A DNA stretch of 64,000 nucleotides from Hydractinia symbiolongicarpus (GCF_029227915.1 NC_079885.1:19355001-19419000); one strand, 5' to 3'. Shown: positions 1 to 11,509, counted from the stretch's first letter. The notes: generated from the sequence alone by a model not told the origin. A program made the numbers and translations.

Positions 1-337
1 TCAGTGTTTCCACTAACTTTTTCGTCTGTTTAAGAAACAAGTACAAATTTTTAATTTCATAATAAAGGTTGAGGAAGATTTAGAAAATTCTTTGCGTCGA
101 AGTGTTTGAAGGTTGTCGAGAGACATTCCTTCACCAATATTTTACTAACAACCCGATAAGTAACTTGGTGCTTTAATAACTTTGAGATCAGCATATTGGA
201 TAATGGCGGTGTTTCTGACTTTTAACTCGGCATTTAAGACATGTGAGAAACATTATCTGAAAAAACTTGCACTGAAAGAACGTACGTACAACTGTTAAAA
301 TAGCATTTCAATCGCGAAAATAATAGCATCAGGCATA

Positions 338-409
338 TCCCGTGTTGTCTAGTGGTTAGGATACGGCGCTCTCTTCGCCGTGGCCGGGGTTCGTTTCCCC
401 GCACGGGAG
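338..409 (+). pseudogene. tRNA-Glu(CTC) copy, degraded
   Basis: All four arms are recognisable. Differences from consensus are G9T, C26A, anticodon loop CTCTCTT (A37T, C38T) and A58T in the T loop. The stems pair and the acceptor is intact. Loss of the near-universal A58 and of purine 37 argues against a good tRNA. A T5 run follows the gene. Confidence 0.65.
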
Positions 410-863
410 AATGCGTTTTTACAACATTTCATGTTGTCGAATCCTGCCTTTGCCACTTTAAAATAATGTGGTTGTGTTAAGTCATTAATGGATTTGGTCC
501 AACTAACAGGAAATGAACAATGCACAAACTCAGCAATTCCACTAGCTTTTTCCATGTGTTTAAGGAGCAAGTACAAATTTTCAATTGCATAATAAAGGTT
601 GAGGAAGACTTAGAAAATACTTTGCCTCGAAGTGTTTGAAAGTTTTCGAGAGACATTCTTTCTCCAAAACTTTACAAACTTTCCGATATGTAACTTGGTG
701 CTTTAATAACTTTGACATCAGCAAATTGGCCAATGGCGGTGTTTCTGACTTTTAACTTGGCATTTAAGACATGTGAGAAACATTATCTGAAAAAACTTGC
801 GCTGAAAGAACGCACGTATAACTGTTTAAATAGCATTGCAATCGCTAAAATAACATCAACATA

Positions 864-935
864 TCCCGTGTGGTCTAGTGGTTAGGATCCGGCGCTCTCA
901 CCGCCGTGGCCGGGGTTCGATTCCCCGCACTGGAG
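864..935 (+). tRNA. tRNA-Glu(CTC), class B
   Basis: The D, anticodon and T arms match the consensus. The 3' acceptor strand is CACTGGA, giving a C4·U69 mismatch. The trailer reads GGTTTC, so the close TTTT terminator is missing. Confidence 0.75.
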
Positions 936-1393
936 AATACGGTTTCAAAACATTTCCTATATTCGAATCTGGCCATTGAAACTTTAAAATAATGTGGTTG
1001 TGTTAAGTCATTGACGGATTTGGTCTATCTAACAGAAAATAGACAATGCAGAAAGTCAGCGTTTCCACTAACTTTTTCCGCATGGTTAAAAAACAAGTAT
1101 AAATTTTCAATTGCATAATAAAAGTTGAGGAAGCTTTAGAAAATGCTTTGGGTTGATTTGTTTGAAGATTTTCGAGAGACATTCTTTCTCCAATACTTTA
1201 CTGACAGCCCGATATGTAACTTGGTGCTTTAATAACTTTGAGATCAGCATATTGGCCAATGGCGGCCTTTTTGACTTTTAACTCGGCATTTAAGACATGT
1301 GAAAAACAGTATCTCAAAAGATTTTTGCTGAAAGAAAGTAAGTACAACTGTAAAAATAGCATTTCAATCGCGAAATAAATATCATCATGCAGA

Positions 1394-1465
1394 TCCCGTG
1401 TGGTCTAGTGGTTTGGATCCGGCGCTCTCTTCGCCGTGGCCGGGGTTCGATTCCTCGCACGGGGG
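1394..1465 (+). tRNA. tRNA-Glu(CTC), variant loop
   Basis: It has A21T, loop CTCTCTT (A37T, C38T), and the tolerated wobbles G51·U63 and U1·G72. The TTTT trailer is kept. The pyrimidine at position 37 is unusual for a working tRNA. Confidence 0.65.
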
Positions 1466-1923
1466 AATGCGATTTTACAACATTTCCTATTGTCGAATCC
1501 TGCCTTTGCCACTTTAAAATAATGCGGTGGTGTTAAGTCATTGATGGATTTGGTCCAACTAACAGAAAATGAACAATGCAGAACGTCAGCGTTTCCACTA
1601 ACTTCTTCCGCATGATTAAAAAACAAGTACAAATTTTCAATTGCATAATAAAAGTTGAGGAAGCCTTAGAAAATGCTTTGGGTCGATTTGTTTGAAGGTT
1701 TTCGAGAGACATTCTTTCTCCAATACTTTTATGACAGCCCGATATGTAACTTGGTGCTTTAATAACTTTATGATCATCATATTGGCCAATGGCGGTGTTT
1801 CTGACTTTTAACTCGGCATTTAAGACATGTGAGAAACATTATCTCAAAAAACTTGCGCTAAAAGGACGTACGTACAACTGTTAAAATAGCATTTCAATCG
1901 CGAAAATAATAGCATCATGCATA

Positions 1924-1993
1924 TCCCGTGTGGTCTAGTGGTTAGGATCCGGCGCTCTCACCGCCTTGGCGGGTTCGACTCCCCGCACGGGAG
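1924..1993 (+). pseudogene. tRNA-Glu(CTC) copy, 2-nt T-arm deletion
   Basis: It is 70 nt long. Two bases are missing on the 5' side of the T stem (GGCGGG where the consensus has GGCCGGGG), C27·U43 is mismatched and T59 is C. Acceptor and D arm are intact and TTTT follows. Confidence 0.7.
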
Positions 1994-2449
1994 AATACGA
2001 TTTTACAACATTTCCTATTGTCAAATCTGGCCATTGAAACTTTAAAATAATGTGGTTCTGTTAAGTCATTGATGGATTTGGTCCATCTAACAGAAAATGA
2101 ATAATGCAGAACCTCAGCAATTCCACTAACTTTTTCGTATGTTTAAGAAACAAGTACAAATCTTTAATTGAATAATAAAAGTTGAGGAAGGTTTAGAAAA
2201 TTCTTTCGTCGAAGTGTTTGAAGGTTTTCGAGAGACATTTTTTCACCAATATTTTACTAACAGCCCGATAGGTAACTTGGTGCTTTAATAACTTTGAGAT
2301 CAGCATATTGGCCAATGGCGGCCTTTTTTACTTTTAACTCGGCATTTAAGACATGTGAGAAACAGTATCTCAAAAGATTTTTGCTGAAAGAAAGAACGTA
2401 CAACTGTAAAAATAGCATTTTAATTGCGAAATAAATATCATCATGCATA

Positions 2450-2521
2450 TCCCGTGTGGTCTAGTGGTTAGGATCCGGCGCTCTCTTTGCCGTGGCCGGC
2501 CTTCGATTCCCCGCACGGAAG
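2450..2521 (+). pseudogene. tRNA-Glu(CTC) copy, broken T stem
   Basis: Loop CTCTCTT with G31·U39. The T stem reads CGGCC against CCCCG, so pairs 52-62 and 53-61 are C·C. The acceptor has C2·A71. The A box is intact but the T-arm change spoils the start of the B box. Confidence 0.7.
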
Positions 2522-2975
2522 AATGCGATTTTACAACATTTTCTATTGTGGAATCCTGCCTTTGCTACTTTAAAATAATGTGGTAGTGTTAAGTCATTGA
2601 TGGATTTGGTCCAACTAACACAAAATGAACAATGCACAAACTCAGCATTTCCACTAGCTTTTTCCATGTGCTTAAAAAACAAGTACAAATTTTCAATTGC
2701 ATAATAAAGGTTGAGGAAGATTTAGAAAATACTTTGCCTCGAAGTGTTTGAAAGTTTTCGAGAGACATTCTTTCTCCAAAACTTTACTAACATCCCGATA
2801 TGTAATTTAGTGCTTTAATAACTTTGAGATCAGCATATTGGATAATGCCGGTGTTTCTGACTTGTAACTCGGCATTTAAGACATGTGAGAAACATTACCT
2901 GAAAAAACCTGCACTGAAAGAACGTACGTATAACTGTTTAAATAGCATTTCAATCGCGAAAATAACATCATCATA

Positions 2976-3047
2976 TCCCGTGTGGTCTAGTGGTTAGGAT
3001 CCGGCGCTCTCACCGCCGTGGCCGGGGTTCGATTCCCCGCACTGGAG
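2976..3047 (+). tRNA. tRNA-Glu(CTC), class B
   Basis: Consensus throughout except the 3' acceptor strand CACTGGA (C4·U69). The trailer is GCGGTTTCAC, without TTTT. The next run of five T is at 3185-3189, 138 nt past the gene. Confidence 0.78.
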
Positions 3048-3505
3048 AATGCGGTTTCACAACATTTCCTATTATCGAATCTGGCCATTGAAACTTTAAA
3101 ATAATGTGGTTGTGTTAAGTCATTGATGGATTTGGTCCAACTAACAGAAAATAAACCATGCACAAACTCAGCATTTCCACTAGCTTTTTCCATGTGTTTA
3201 AGAAACCAATACAAATTTTCAATTGCATAATAAAAGTTGAGGAAGCTTTAGAATATGCTTTGGGTCGATATGTTTTAAGGTTTTCGAGAGACATTCTTTC
3301 TCCAATACTTTACTAACAGCCCGATATGTAACTTGGTGCTTTAATAACTTTGAGATCATCATATTGGCCAATGACGGTGTTTCTGACTTTTAACTCGGCA
3401 TTTAAGACATGTGGGAAACATTATCTCAAAAAACTTGCACTAAAAGGACGTACGTACAACTGTTAAAGTAGCATTTCAATTGCGAAAATAATAGCATCAT
3501 GCATA

Positions 3506-3577
3506 TCCCTTGTGGTCTAGTGGTTAGGATCCGGCGCTGTCGCCGCCGTGGCCGGGGTTTGATTCCCCGCACGGGAG
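3506..3577 (+). tRNA. tRNA-like copy with Asp anticodon GTC
   Basis: The anticodon loop is CTGTCGC inside an intact CGGCG/CGCCG stem, so the triplet is GTC (Asp) and A37 is G. G5T breaks one acceptor pair (U5·C68). C56T removes the G19-C56 contact and weakens the B box. TTTT follows. Aminoacylation is unknown. Confidence 0.6.
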
Positions 3578-4036
3578 AATGCGATTTTACAACATTTCCT
3601 ATTGTCGAATCTGGCCATTGAAATTTTAAAATAATGTGGTTGTGTTAAGTCATTGATGGATTTGGTCCAACTAACAGAAAATAAACAATGCACAAACTCA
3701 GCATTTCCACTAGCTTCTTTCCATGTGTTTAAGAAACCAATACAAATTTTTAATTGCATAATAAAGGTTGAGGAAGACTTAGAAAATACTTTTCCTCGAA
3801 ATGTTTGAAAGTTTTCGAGAGACATTCTTTCTCCAAAACTTTACTAACATCCCGATATGTAACTTGGTGCTTTAATAACTGTGAGATCATCATATTGGCC
3901 AATGGCGGTGTTTCTGACTTTTAACTCGGCATTTAAGACATGTAAGAAACATTATCTCAAAAAACTTGCGCTGAAAGGACGTACGTACAACTGTTAAAAT
4001 AGCATTTCAATGGCGAAAATAATAGCATCATGCATA

Positions 4037-4108
4037 TCCCGTGTGGTCTAGTGGTTAGGATCCGGCGCACTCACCGCCGTGGCCGGGGTTTGATTCCCCG
4101 CACGGGAG
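4037..4108 (+). pseudogene. tRNA-Glu(CTC) copy lacking U33
   Basis: The anticodon loop is CACTCAC. The CTC triplet is kept, but the universal U33 of the U-turn is A. C56T is also present. Acceptor, T stem and TTTT trailer are intact. Confidence 0.65.
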
Positions 4109-4566
4109 AATGCGATTTTACAACATTTCCTATTGTCGAATCTGGCCGTTGAAGCTTTAAAATAATGTGGTTGTGTTAAGTCATTGATGGATTTGGTCCA
4201 ACTAACAGAAAATGAACAATGCACAAACTCAGCATTTCCACTAGCTTTTTCCATGTTGTTAAGAAACCAATACAAATTTTCAATTGCATAATAAAAGTTG
4301 AGGAAGCTTTAGAATATGCTTTGGGTCGAATTGTTTGAAGGTTTTCGAGAGACATTCTTCCTCCAATTATTTACTAACAGCCCGATATGTAACTTGGTGC
4401 TTTAATAACTTTGAGATCATCATATTGGCCAATGGCGGTGTTTCTGCCTTTTAACTCGGCATTTAAGACATGTGAGAAACATTATCTCAAAAAACGTGCG
4501 CTGAAAGGACGTACGTACAACTGCTAAAATAGCATTTCAATCGCAACAATAATAGCATCATACATA

Positions 4567-4638
4567 TCCCGTGTGGTCTAGTGGTTAGGATCCGGCTCTC
4601 TCACCGCTATGGCCGGGGTTCGATTCCCCGCACGGCAG
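4567..4638 (+). pseudogene. tRNA-Glu(CTC) copy, weak anticodon stem
   Basis: The anticodon stem is CGGCT against CGCTA: C27·A43, G28·U42 and U31·C39. The acceptor has C2·C71. The A box, B box and TTTT remain. Confidence 0.7.
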
Positions 4639-5095
4639 AATGCGATTTTACAACATTTCCTATTGTCGAATCTGGCCGTTGAAGCTTTAAAATAATGCGG
4701 TTGTGTTAAGTCATTGATGGATTTGGTCCAACTAACAGAAAATGAACAATGCACAAACTCAGCATTTCCACTAGCTTTTTCCATGTGTTTAAGAAACCAA
4801 TACAAATTTTCAATTGCATAATAAAAGTTGAGCAAGCTTTAGAATATGCTTTGGGTCGAATTGTTTGAAGGTTTTCGAGAGACATTCTTCCTCCAATATT
4901 TAACTAACAGCCCGATATGTAACTTGGTGCTTTAATAACTTTTAGATCATCATATTGGCCAATGGCGGTGTTTCTGACTTTTAACTCGGCATTTAAGACA
5001 TGTGAGAAACATTATCTCAAAAACGTGCGCTGAAAGGACGTACGTACAACTGTTAAAATAGCATTTCAATCACGATAATAATAGCATCATGAATA

Positions 5096-5167
5096 TCCCG
5101 TGTGGTCTAGTGGATAGGATCCGGCGCTCTCACCGCCGTGGCCGGGGTTCGATTCCCCGCACTGGAG
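5096..5167 (+). tRNA. tRNA-Glu(CTC), class B with T20A
   Basis: Class B 3' end (C4·U69, no TTTT) with T20A in the D loop. The rest matches the consensus. It is the near-twin of the copy at 2976. Confidence 0.72.
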
Positions 5168-5625
5168 AATGCGGTTTCACAACATTTCCTATTATCGAAT
5201 CTGGCCATTGAAACTTTAAAATAATGTGGTTGTGTTAAGTCATTGATGGATTTGGTCCAACTAACAGAAAATAAACCATGCACAAACTCAGCATTTCCAC
5301 TAGCTTTTTCCATGTGTTTAAGAAACCAATACAAATTTTCAATTGCATAATAAAAGTTGAGGAAGCTTTAGAATATGCTTTGGGTCGATATGTTTTAAGG
5401 TTTTCGAGAGACATTCTTTCTCCAATACTTTACTAACAGCCCGATATGTAACTTGGTGCTTTAATAACTTTGAGATCATCATATTGGCCAATGACGGTGT
5501 TTCTGACTTTTAACTCGGCATTTAAGACATGTGGGAAACATTATCTCAAAAAACTTGCACTAAAAGGACGTACGTACAACTGTTAAAGTAGCATTTCAAT
5601 TGCGAAAATAATAGCATCATGCATA

Positions 5626-5697
5626 TCCCTTGTGGTCTAGTGGTTAGGATCCGGCGCTCTCTTCGCCGTGGCCGGCCTTCGATTCCCCGCACGGAAG
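5626..5697 (+). pseudogene. tRNA-Glu(CTC) copy, broken T stem
   Basis: G5T (U5·C68), loop CTCTCTT, T stem CGGCC/CCCCG with two C·C mismatches, and C2·A71. TTTT follows. Confidence 0.7.
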
Positions 5698-6150
5698 AAT
5701 GCGATTTTACAACATTTTCTATTGTGGAATCCTGCCTTTGCTACTTTAAAATAATATGGTAGTGTTAAGTCATTGATGGATTTGGTCCAACTAACACAAA
5801 ATGAACAATGCACAAACTCAGCATTTCCACTAGCTTTTTCCATGTGCTTAAAAACAAGTACAAATTTTCAATTGCATAATAAAGGTTGAGGAAGATTTAG
5901 AAAATACTTTGCCTCGAAGTGTTTGAAAGTTTTCGAGAGACATTCTTTCTCCAAAACTTTACTAACATCCCGATATGTAATTTGGTGCTTTAATAACTTT
6001 GAGATCAGCATATTGGATAATGCCGGTGTTTCTGACTTGTAACTCGGCATTTAAGACATGTGAGAAACATTACCTGAAAAAACCTGCACTGAAAGAACGT
6101 ACGTATAACTGTATAAATAGCATTTCAATCGCGAAAATAACATCATTATA

Positions 6151-6222
6151 TCCCGTGGGGTCTAGTGGTTAGGATCCGGCGCTCTCACCGCCGTGGCCGG
6201 GGTTCGATTCCCCGCACTGGAG
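6151..6222 (+). pseudogene. tRNA-Glu(CTC) class B copy, U8 lost
   Basis: T8 is G, which removes the conserved U8-A14 tertiary pair and changes the A box. The 3' end is class B (C4·U69, no TTTT). Confidence 0.65.
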
Positions 6223-6680
6223 AATGCGGTTTCACAACATTTCCTATTGTCGAATCCGGCCATTGAAACTTTAAAATAATGTGGTTGTGTTAAGTCATTG
6301 ATGGATTTGGTCCAAGTAACAGAAAATAAACAATGCACAAACTCAGCATTTCCACTAGCTTTTTCCATGTGTTTAAGAAACCAATACAAATTTTCAATTG
6401 CATAATAAAAGTTGAGGAAGCTTTAGAATATGCTTTGGGTCGATATGTTTTAAGGTTTTCGAGAGACATTCTTTCTCCAATACTTTACTAACAGCCCGAT
6501 ATGTAACTTGGTGCTTTAATAACTTTGAGATCATCATATTGGCCAATGACGGTGTTTCTGACTTTTAACTCGGCATTTAAGACATGTGGGAAACATTATC
6601 TCAAAAAACTTGCACTAAAAGGACGTACGTACAACTGTTAAAGTAGCATTTCAATTGCGAAAATAATAGCATCATGCATA

Positions 6681-6752
6681 TCCCTTGTGGTCTAGTGGTT
6701 AGGATCCGGCGCTGTCGCCGCCGTGGCCGGGGTTTGATTCCCCGCACGGGAG
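6681..6752 (+). tRNA. tRNA-like copy with Asp anticodon GTC
   Basis: Same sequence as the copy at 3506: loop CTGTCGC, G5T and C56T. It belongs to a block repeated 3175 bp apart, so it is not an independent mutation. Confidence 0.6.
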
Positions 6753-7211
6753 AATGCGATTTTACAACATTTCCTATTGTCGAATCTGGCCATTGAAATT
6801 TTAAAATAATGTGGTTGTGTTAAGTCATTGATGGATTTGGTCCAACTAACAGAAAATAAACAATGCACAAACTCAGCATTTCCACTAGCTTCTTTCCATG
6901 TGTTTAAGAAACCAATACAAATTTTTAATTGCATAATAAAGGTTGAGGAAGACTTAGAAAATACTTTTCCTCGAAATGTTTGAAAGTTTTCGAGAGACAT
7001 TCTTTCTCCAAAACTTTACTAACATCCCGATATGTAACTTGGTGCTTTAATAACTGTGAGATCATCATATTGGCCAATGGCGGTGTTTCTGACTTTTAAC
7101 TCGGCATTTAAGACATGTAAGAAACATTATCTCAAAAAACTTGCGCTGAAAGGACGTACGTACAACTGTTAAAATAGCATTTCAATGGCGAAAATAATAG
7201 CATCATGCATA

Positions 7212-7283
7212 TCCCGTGTGGTCTAGTGGTTAGGATCCGGCGCACTCACCGCCGTGGCCGGGGTTTGATTCCCCGCACGGGAG
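7212..7283 (+). pseudogene. tRNA-Glu(CTC) copy lacking U33
   Basis: Same as the copy at 4037: loop CACTCAC and C56T. TTTT is kept. Confidence 0.65.
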
Positions 7284-7741
7284 AATGCGATTTTACAACA
7301 TTTCCTATTGTCGAATCTGGCCGTTGAAGCTTTAAAATAATGTGGTTGTGTTAAGTCATTGATGGATTTGGTCCAACTAACAGAAAATGAACAATGCACA
7401 AACTCAGCATTTCCACTAGCTTTTTCCATGTTGTTAAGAAACCAATACAAATTTTCAATTGCATAATAAAAGTTGAGGAAGCTTTAGAATATGCTTTGGG
7501 TCGCATTGTTTGAAGGTTTTCGAGAGACATTCTTCCTCCAATATTTTACTAACAGCCCGATATGTAACTTGGTGCTTTAATAACTTTGAGATCATCATAT
7601 TGGCCAATGGCGGTGTTTCTGCCTTTTAACTCGGCATTTAAGACATGTGAGAAACATTATCTCAAAAAACGTGCGCTGAAAGGACGTACGTACAACTGTT
7701 AAAATAGCATTTCAATCGCGATAATAATAGCATCATGAATA

Positions 7742-7813
7742 TCCCGTGTGGTCTAGTGGATAGGATCCGGCTCTCTCACTGCCATGGCCGGGGTTCGATT
7801 CCCCGCACGGCAG
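7742..7813 (+). pseudogene. tRNA-Glu(CTC) copy, weak stem, no terminator
   Basis: T20A. The anticodon stem is CGGCT against TGCCA (C27·A43, U31·U39) and the acceptor has C2·C71. The trailer is GATTATAC, so TTTT is interrupted. Confidence 0.7.
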
Positions 7814-8271
7814 AATGCGATTATACAACATTTCCTATTGTCGCATCCTACCTTTGCCACTTCAAAATAACGTGGTTGTGTTAAGTCATTGATGGATTTG
7901 GTCCAACTAACAGAAAATGAACAGTGCACAAACTCAGCAATTCCACTAGCTTTTTCCATGTGTTTAAGAAACAAGTACAAATATTCAATTGCATAATAAA
8001 GGTTGAGGAAGACTTAGAAAATAATTTGCCTCGAAGTGTTTGAAAGTTTTCGAGAGACATTCTTTCTCCAATACTTTACTAACATCCCAATATGTAACTT
8101 GGTGCTTTAATAACTTTGAGATCATCATATTGGACAATGGCGGTGTTTCTGACTTTTAATTCGGCATATAAGACATGTGAGAAACATTATCTCAAAAAAT
8201 GTGCGCTGAAAGGACGTACGTACAACTGTTAAAATAGCATTTCAATCGCGACAATAATAGCATCATGCATA

Positions 8272-8343
8272 TCCCGTGTGGTCTAGTGGTTAGAGTCCGG
8301 CTCTCTCACCGCCATGGCCGGGGTTCGATTCCCCGCACGACAG
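8272..8343 (+). pseudogene. tRNA-Glu(CTC) copy, several stems broken
   Basis: The D stem 3' side is altered (G23A, A24G). The anticodon stem is CGGCT/CGCCA, and the acceptor strand CACGACA gives C2·C71 and C3·A70. The trailer is GGTTTCAC without TTTT. Confidence 0.72.
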
Positions 8344-8808
8344 AATGCGGTTTCACAACATTTCCTATTGTCGAATCTGGCTATTGAAACTTTAAAATAA
8401 TGTGGTTGTGTTTAGTCATTGATGGATTTGGTCCATCTAACGGAAACTGAACAATGCAGAAAGTCAACGTTTCCACTAACTTTTTCCGCATGATTAAAAA
8501 ACAAGTACAATTTTTCAATTGCATAATAAAAGTTGAGCAAGCTTTAGAAAATGCTTTGGGTCGATATGTTTGAACGTTTTCGAGAGACATTCTTTCTCCA
8601 GTACTTTACTAACAGCCCGATATGTAACATGGAGCTTTAATAACTTTGAGATCATCATATTGGCCAATGGCGGTGTTTCTGACTTTTAACTCAGCATTTA
8701 AGACATGTGAGAAACATTATCTCAAAAAACTTGCGCTGAATGGACCTACGTACAACTGTTAAAATAACATTTCAATGGCGAAAATAATAGCATCATGCAT
8801 ATCCCGTG

Positions 8809-8819
8809 TGGTCTAGTGG
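8809..8819 (+). promoter_or_regulatory. Internal A box (representative copy)
   Basis: TGGTCTAGTGG spans tRNA positions 8-19 and fits the eukaryotic tRNA A-box pattern bound by TFIIIC. The same 11 bases occur in all consensus copies. They are altered in the A14G, A14T and G15T copies. Confidence 0.85.
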
Positions 8820-8851
8820 TTAGGATCCGGCGCTCTCACCGCCGTGGCCGG

Positions 8852-8862
8852 GGTTCGATTCC
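8852..8862 (+). promoter_or_regulatory. Internal B box (representative copy)
   Basis: GGTTCGATTCC matches the B-box consensus GGTTCGANTCC exactly. Copies with C56T, C56G or T55G, or with the shortened T arm, depart from it. Confidence 0.88.
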
Positions 8863-8880
8863 CCGCACGGGAGAATGCGA

Positions 8881-8884
8881 TTTT
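8881..8884 (+). terminator. RNA polymerase III terminator
   Basis: TTTT begins 8 nt after the tRNA 3' end, after the trailer AATGCGA. The other seven consensus copies have it at the same offset (gene start +79 to +82). Confidence 0.8.
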
Positions 8885-9327
8885 ACAACATTTCCTATTG
8901 TCGAATCTGGCCAATAAAACTTTAAAATAATGTGGTTTTGTTAAGTCATTGATGGATTTGGTCCAACTAACAGAAAATGAACATTGCACAAACTCAGCAT
9001 TTCCACTGGCTTTTTCCATGTGTTTAAGAAACCAATACAAATTTTCAATTGCATAATAAAAGTTGAGGAAGCTTTAGAATATGCTTTGGGTCGAATTGTT
9101 TGAAGGTTTTCGAGAGACTTTCTTCCTCCAATATTTTACTAACAGCCCGATATGTAACTTGGTGGTTTAATAATTTTGAGATTATCATATTGGCCAATGA
9201 CGGTGTTTCTGCCATTTAATTCGGCATTTAAGACATGTGAGAAACATTATCTCAAAAAACATGCGCTAAAAGAAGGTACGTGCAACTGTTAAAATAACAT
9301 TTCAATCGCTAAAATAACATTAGCATG

Positions 9328-9399
9328 AACCGTGTGGCCTAGTGGTTTGGATGCGGCGCTCTCACCGCCGTGGCCGGAGTTCGATTCCCCGCACTGGGG
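9328..9399 (+). pseudogene. tRNA-Glu(CTC) class B copy, degraded
   Basis: The 5' acceptor strand is AACCGTG and the 3' strand CACTGGG, giving A1·G72, A2·G71 and C4·U69. Also T11C, A21T, C26G and A52·C62. No TTTT follows. Confidence 0.7.
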
Positions 9400-9856
9400 A
9401 ATACGGTTTCACAACATTTCCTATTGTCGAATCTGGCCATTGAAACTTTAAAATAATGTGGTTGTGTTAAGTCATTGATGGATTTGGTCCATCTAACAGA
9501 AAATGAACAATGCAGAAAGTCAGCGCGTCCACTAACCTTTTCCGCATGATTAAAAAACAAGTACAAATATTCAATTGCATAATAAAAGTTGAGGAAGCTT
9601 TAAAAAAGGCTTTGGGTCGAATTATTTGAAGGTTTTCAAGAGACATTCTTTCTCCAATATTTTACTAACAGCCCGATATGTAACTTGGTGCTTTAATAAC
9701 TTTGAGATCATCATATTGGCCAATGGCGGTAATCTGACTTTTAACTCGGCATTTAAGACATGTAAGAAACATTATCTCAAAAAACTTGCGCTGAAAGAAC
9801 GTACGTGTAACTCTTTAAATAGCATTTCAATCTCGAAAATAATATCAGCATTCATA

Positions 9857-9928
9857 TCCCGTGTGGTCTGATGGTTAGGATCCGGTGCTCTCACCGCCGT
9901 GGCCGGGGTTCGACTACCTGCACGGGAG
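9857..9928 (+). pseudogene. tRNA-Glu(CTC) A14G-class copy
   Basis: A14G and G15A change the D loop and A box. U30·G40 is a tolerable wobble. The T arm is CGGGG/ACCTG with T59C, G53·A61 and G50·U64. The acceptor is intact and TTTT is present. Confidence 0.65.
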
Positions 9929-10382
9929 AATGCGATTTTACAACATTTCCTATTGTCGCATCCTGCCTTTGCCACTTTAAAATAATGTGGTTGTGTTAAG
10001 TCATTGATGGGTTTGGTCCATCTAACAGAAAATGAATAATGCAGTACCTCAGCGTTTCCAATAACTTTTTCCGTATGTTTAAGAAACAAGTACAAATTTT
10101 CATTTGCATAATAAAGGTTCAGGAAGATTTAGAAAATTCTTTGCGTCAAAGTGTTTGAAGGATTTCAACAGACATTCCTTCACCAATATTTTACTAACGG
10201 CCCGATAGGTAACTTGGTGCTTTAATAACTTTGAGATCATTATATTGGCCAATGGTGGTGTTTCTGACTTTTAACTCGGCATTTAAGACAAGTGAGAAAC
10301 ATTATCTGAAAAAACTTGCGCTGAAAGACCGTACGTATAACTAATTAAATAGCAAAGCAATCGCGAAAATAACATCAACATA

Positions 10383-10454
10383 TCCCGTGTGGTCTAGTGG
10401 TTAGGATCCGGCGCTCTCACCGCCGTGGTTGGAGTTCGATTCCCCGCACTGGAG
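10383..10454 (+). pseudogene. tRNA-Glu(CTC) class B copy, weak T stem
   Basis: C48T, U49·G65, A52·C62 and C4·U69. The trailer GCTTTCAC lacks TTTT. D and anticodon arms match the consensus. Confidence 0.65.
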
Positions 10455-10912
10455 AATACGCTTTCACAACATTTCCTATTGTCGAATCTGGCCATTGAAA
10501 CTTTAAAATAATGTGGTTGTGTTAAGTCATTGATGGATTTGGTCCATCTAACAGAAAATGAACAATGCAGAAAGTCAGCGCGTCCACTAACTTTTTCCGC
10601 ATGATTAAAAAACAAGTACAAATATTCAATTGCATAATAAAAGTTGAGGAAGCTTTAAAAAATGCTTTGGGTCGAAGTGTTTGAAGTTTTTCAAGAGACA
10701 TTCTTTCTCCAATATTTTTCTATTAGCCCGATATGTAACTTAATGCTTTAATAACTTTGAGATCATCATATTGGATAATGTCGGTGTTTCTGACATTTAA
10801 TTCGGCATTTAAGACATGTGAGAAACATTATCTCAAAAAACTTGCGCTGAAAGAACGTACGTATAACTGTTTAAATAGCATTTCAATCGCGAAGTAAATA
10901 TCATCATGCATA

Positions 10913-10984
10913 TCCCGTGTGGTCTGGTGGTTAGGATCCGGCGCTGCCACCGCCGTGGCCGGGGTTCGATTCCCCGCACGGGAG
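10913..10984 (+). tRNA. tRNA-like copy with Gly anticodon GCC
   Basis: The anticodon loop is CTGCCAC in an intact stem, so the triplet is GCC (Gly, GGC/GGU). It differs from CTC at two positions (C34G, T35C). A14G is also present. Acceptor and T arm are perfect and TTTT follows. What amino acid it would receive is unknown. Confidence 0.68.
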
Positions 10985-11438
10985 AATACGATTTTACAAC
11001 ATTTCCTATTGTCGAATCCTGCCTTTGCCACTTTAAAATAATGCGGTGGTGTTAAGTCATTGATGGAGTTGGTCCAACTAACAGAAAATGAACAATGCAC
11101 AAACTCAGTAATTCCACTAGCTTTTTCCATGTGTTTAAGAAACAAGTACAAATTTTCAATTGCATATTAAAGGTTAAGGAAGATTTAGAAAATACCTTGC
11201 CTCGAAATGTTTGAAGGTTTTTGAGAGACATTCTTTCTCCAAAACTTTACTAACATCCCGATATGTAACTTGGTGCTTTAATAAATTTGAGATCAGCATA
11301 TTGGATAATGGCGGTGTTTCCGACTTTCAACTCGGCATTTAAGACATGTGAGAAACATTATCTGAAAAAACTTGCGCTGAAAGACCGTACGTATAACTGT
11401 TTAAATAGCATATCAATCGCGAAAATAACATCAACATA

Positions 11439-11509
11439 TCCCGTGTGGTCTAGTGGTTATGATCCGGCACTCTCAACGCCGTAGCCGGGTTTGATTCTCC
11501 GCACCGGAG
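11439..11509 (+). pseudogene. tRNA-Glu(CTC) copy, 1-nt T-arm deletion
   Basis: It is 71 nt long. G22T, A31·C39, loop CTCTCAA, G45A, one G missing from the T stem, C56T and C4·C69. TTTT follows. Confidence 0.72.

Larger units (their letters stand above)
8802..8873 (+). tRNA. tRNA-Glu(CTC), consensus
   Basis: A complete 72-nt cloverleaf. The acceptor TCCCGTG/CACGGGA pairs fully, with G73. The D stem pairs are G10·U25, U11-A24, C12-G23 and U13·G22. A14, G15, G18 and G19 are present. The anticodon stem CGGCG/CGCCG closes loop CTCTCAC, so the anticodon is CTC, reading GAG. The T stem CGGGG/CCCCG closes loop TTCGATT. No intron is present and CCA is not encoded, as expected for a eukaryotic nuclear tRNA. 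A box, B box and TTTT are intact, so RNA polymerase III transcription is plausible. It delivers glutamate to the ribosome. Confidence 0.95.

Noticed and set aside
349-576. A recurring antisense open frame of about 75 codons in most units
   Set aside because: Its C-terminal end is the antisense of the tRNA gene, and its stop is the CTAG of the D loop read backwards. Copies with CTGG run on to 107 codons. Single-base indels shift it freely, and no domain is recognisable.
5868-6050. A repeated 60-codon antisense frame in the middle of the spacer
   Set aside because: It is present only in one unit class and copied by duplication. It shows no domain, and other classes interrupt it.
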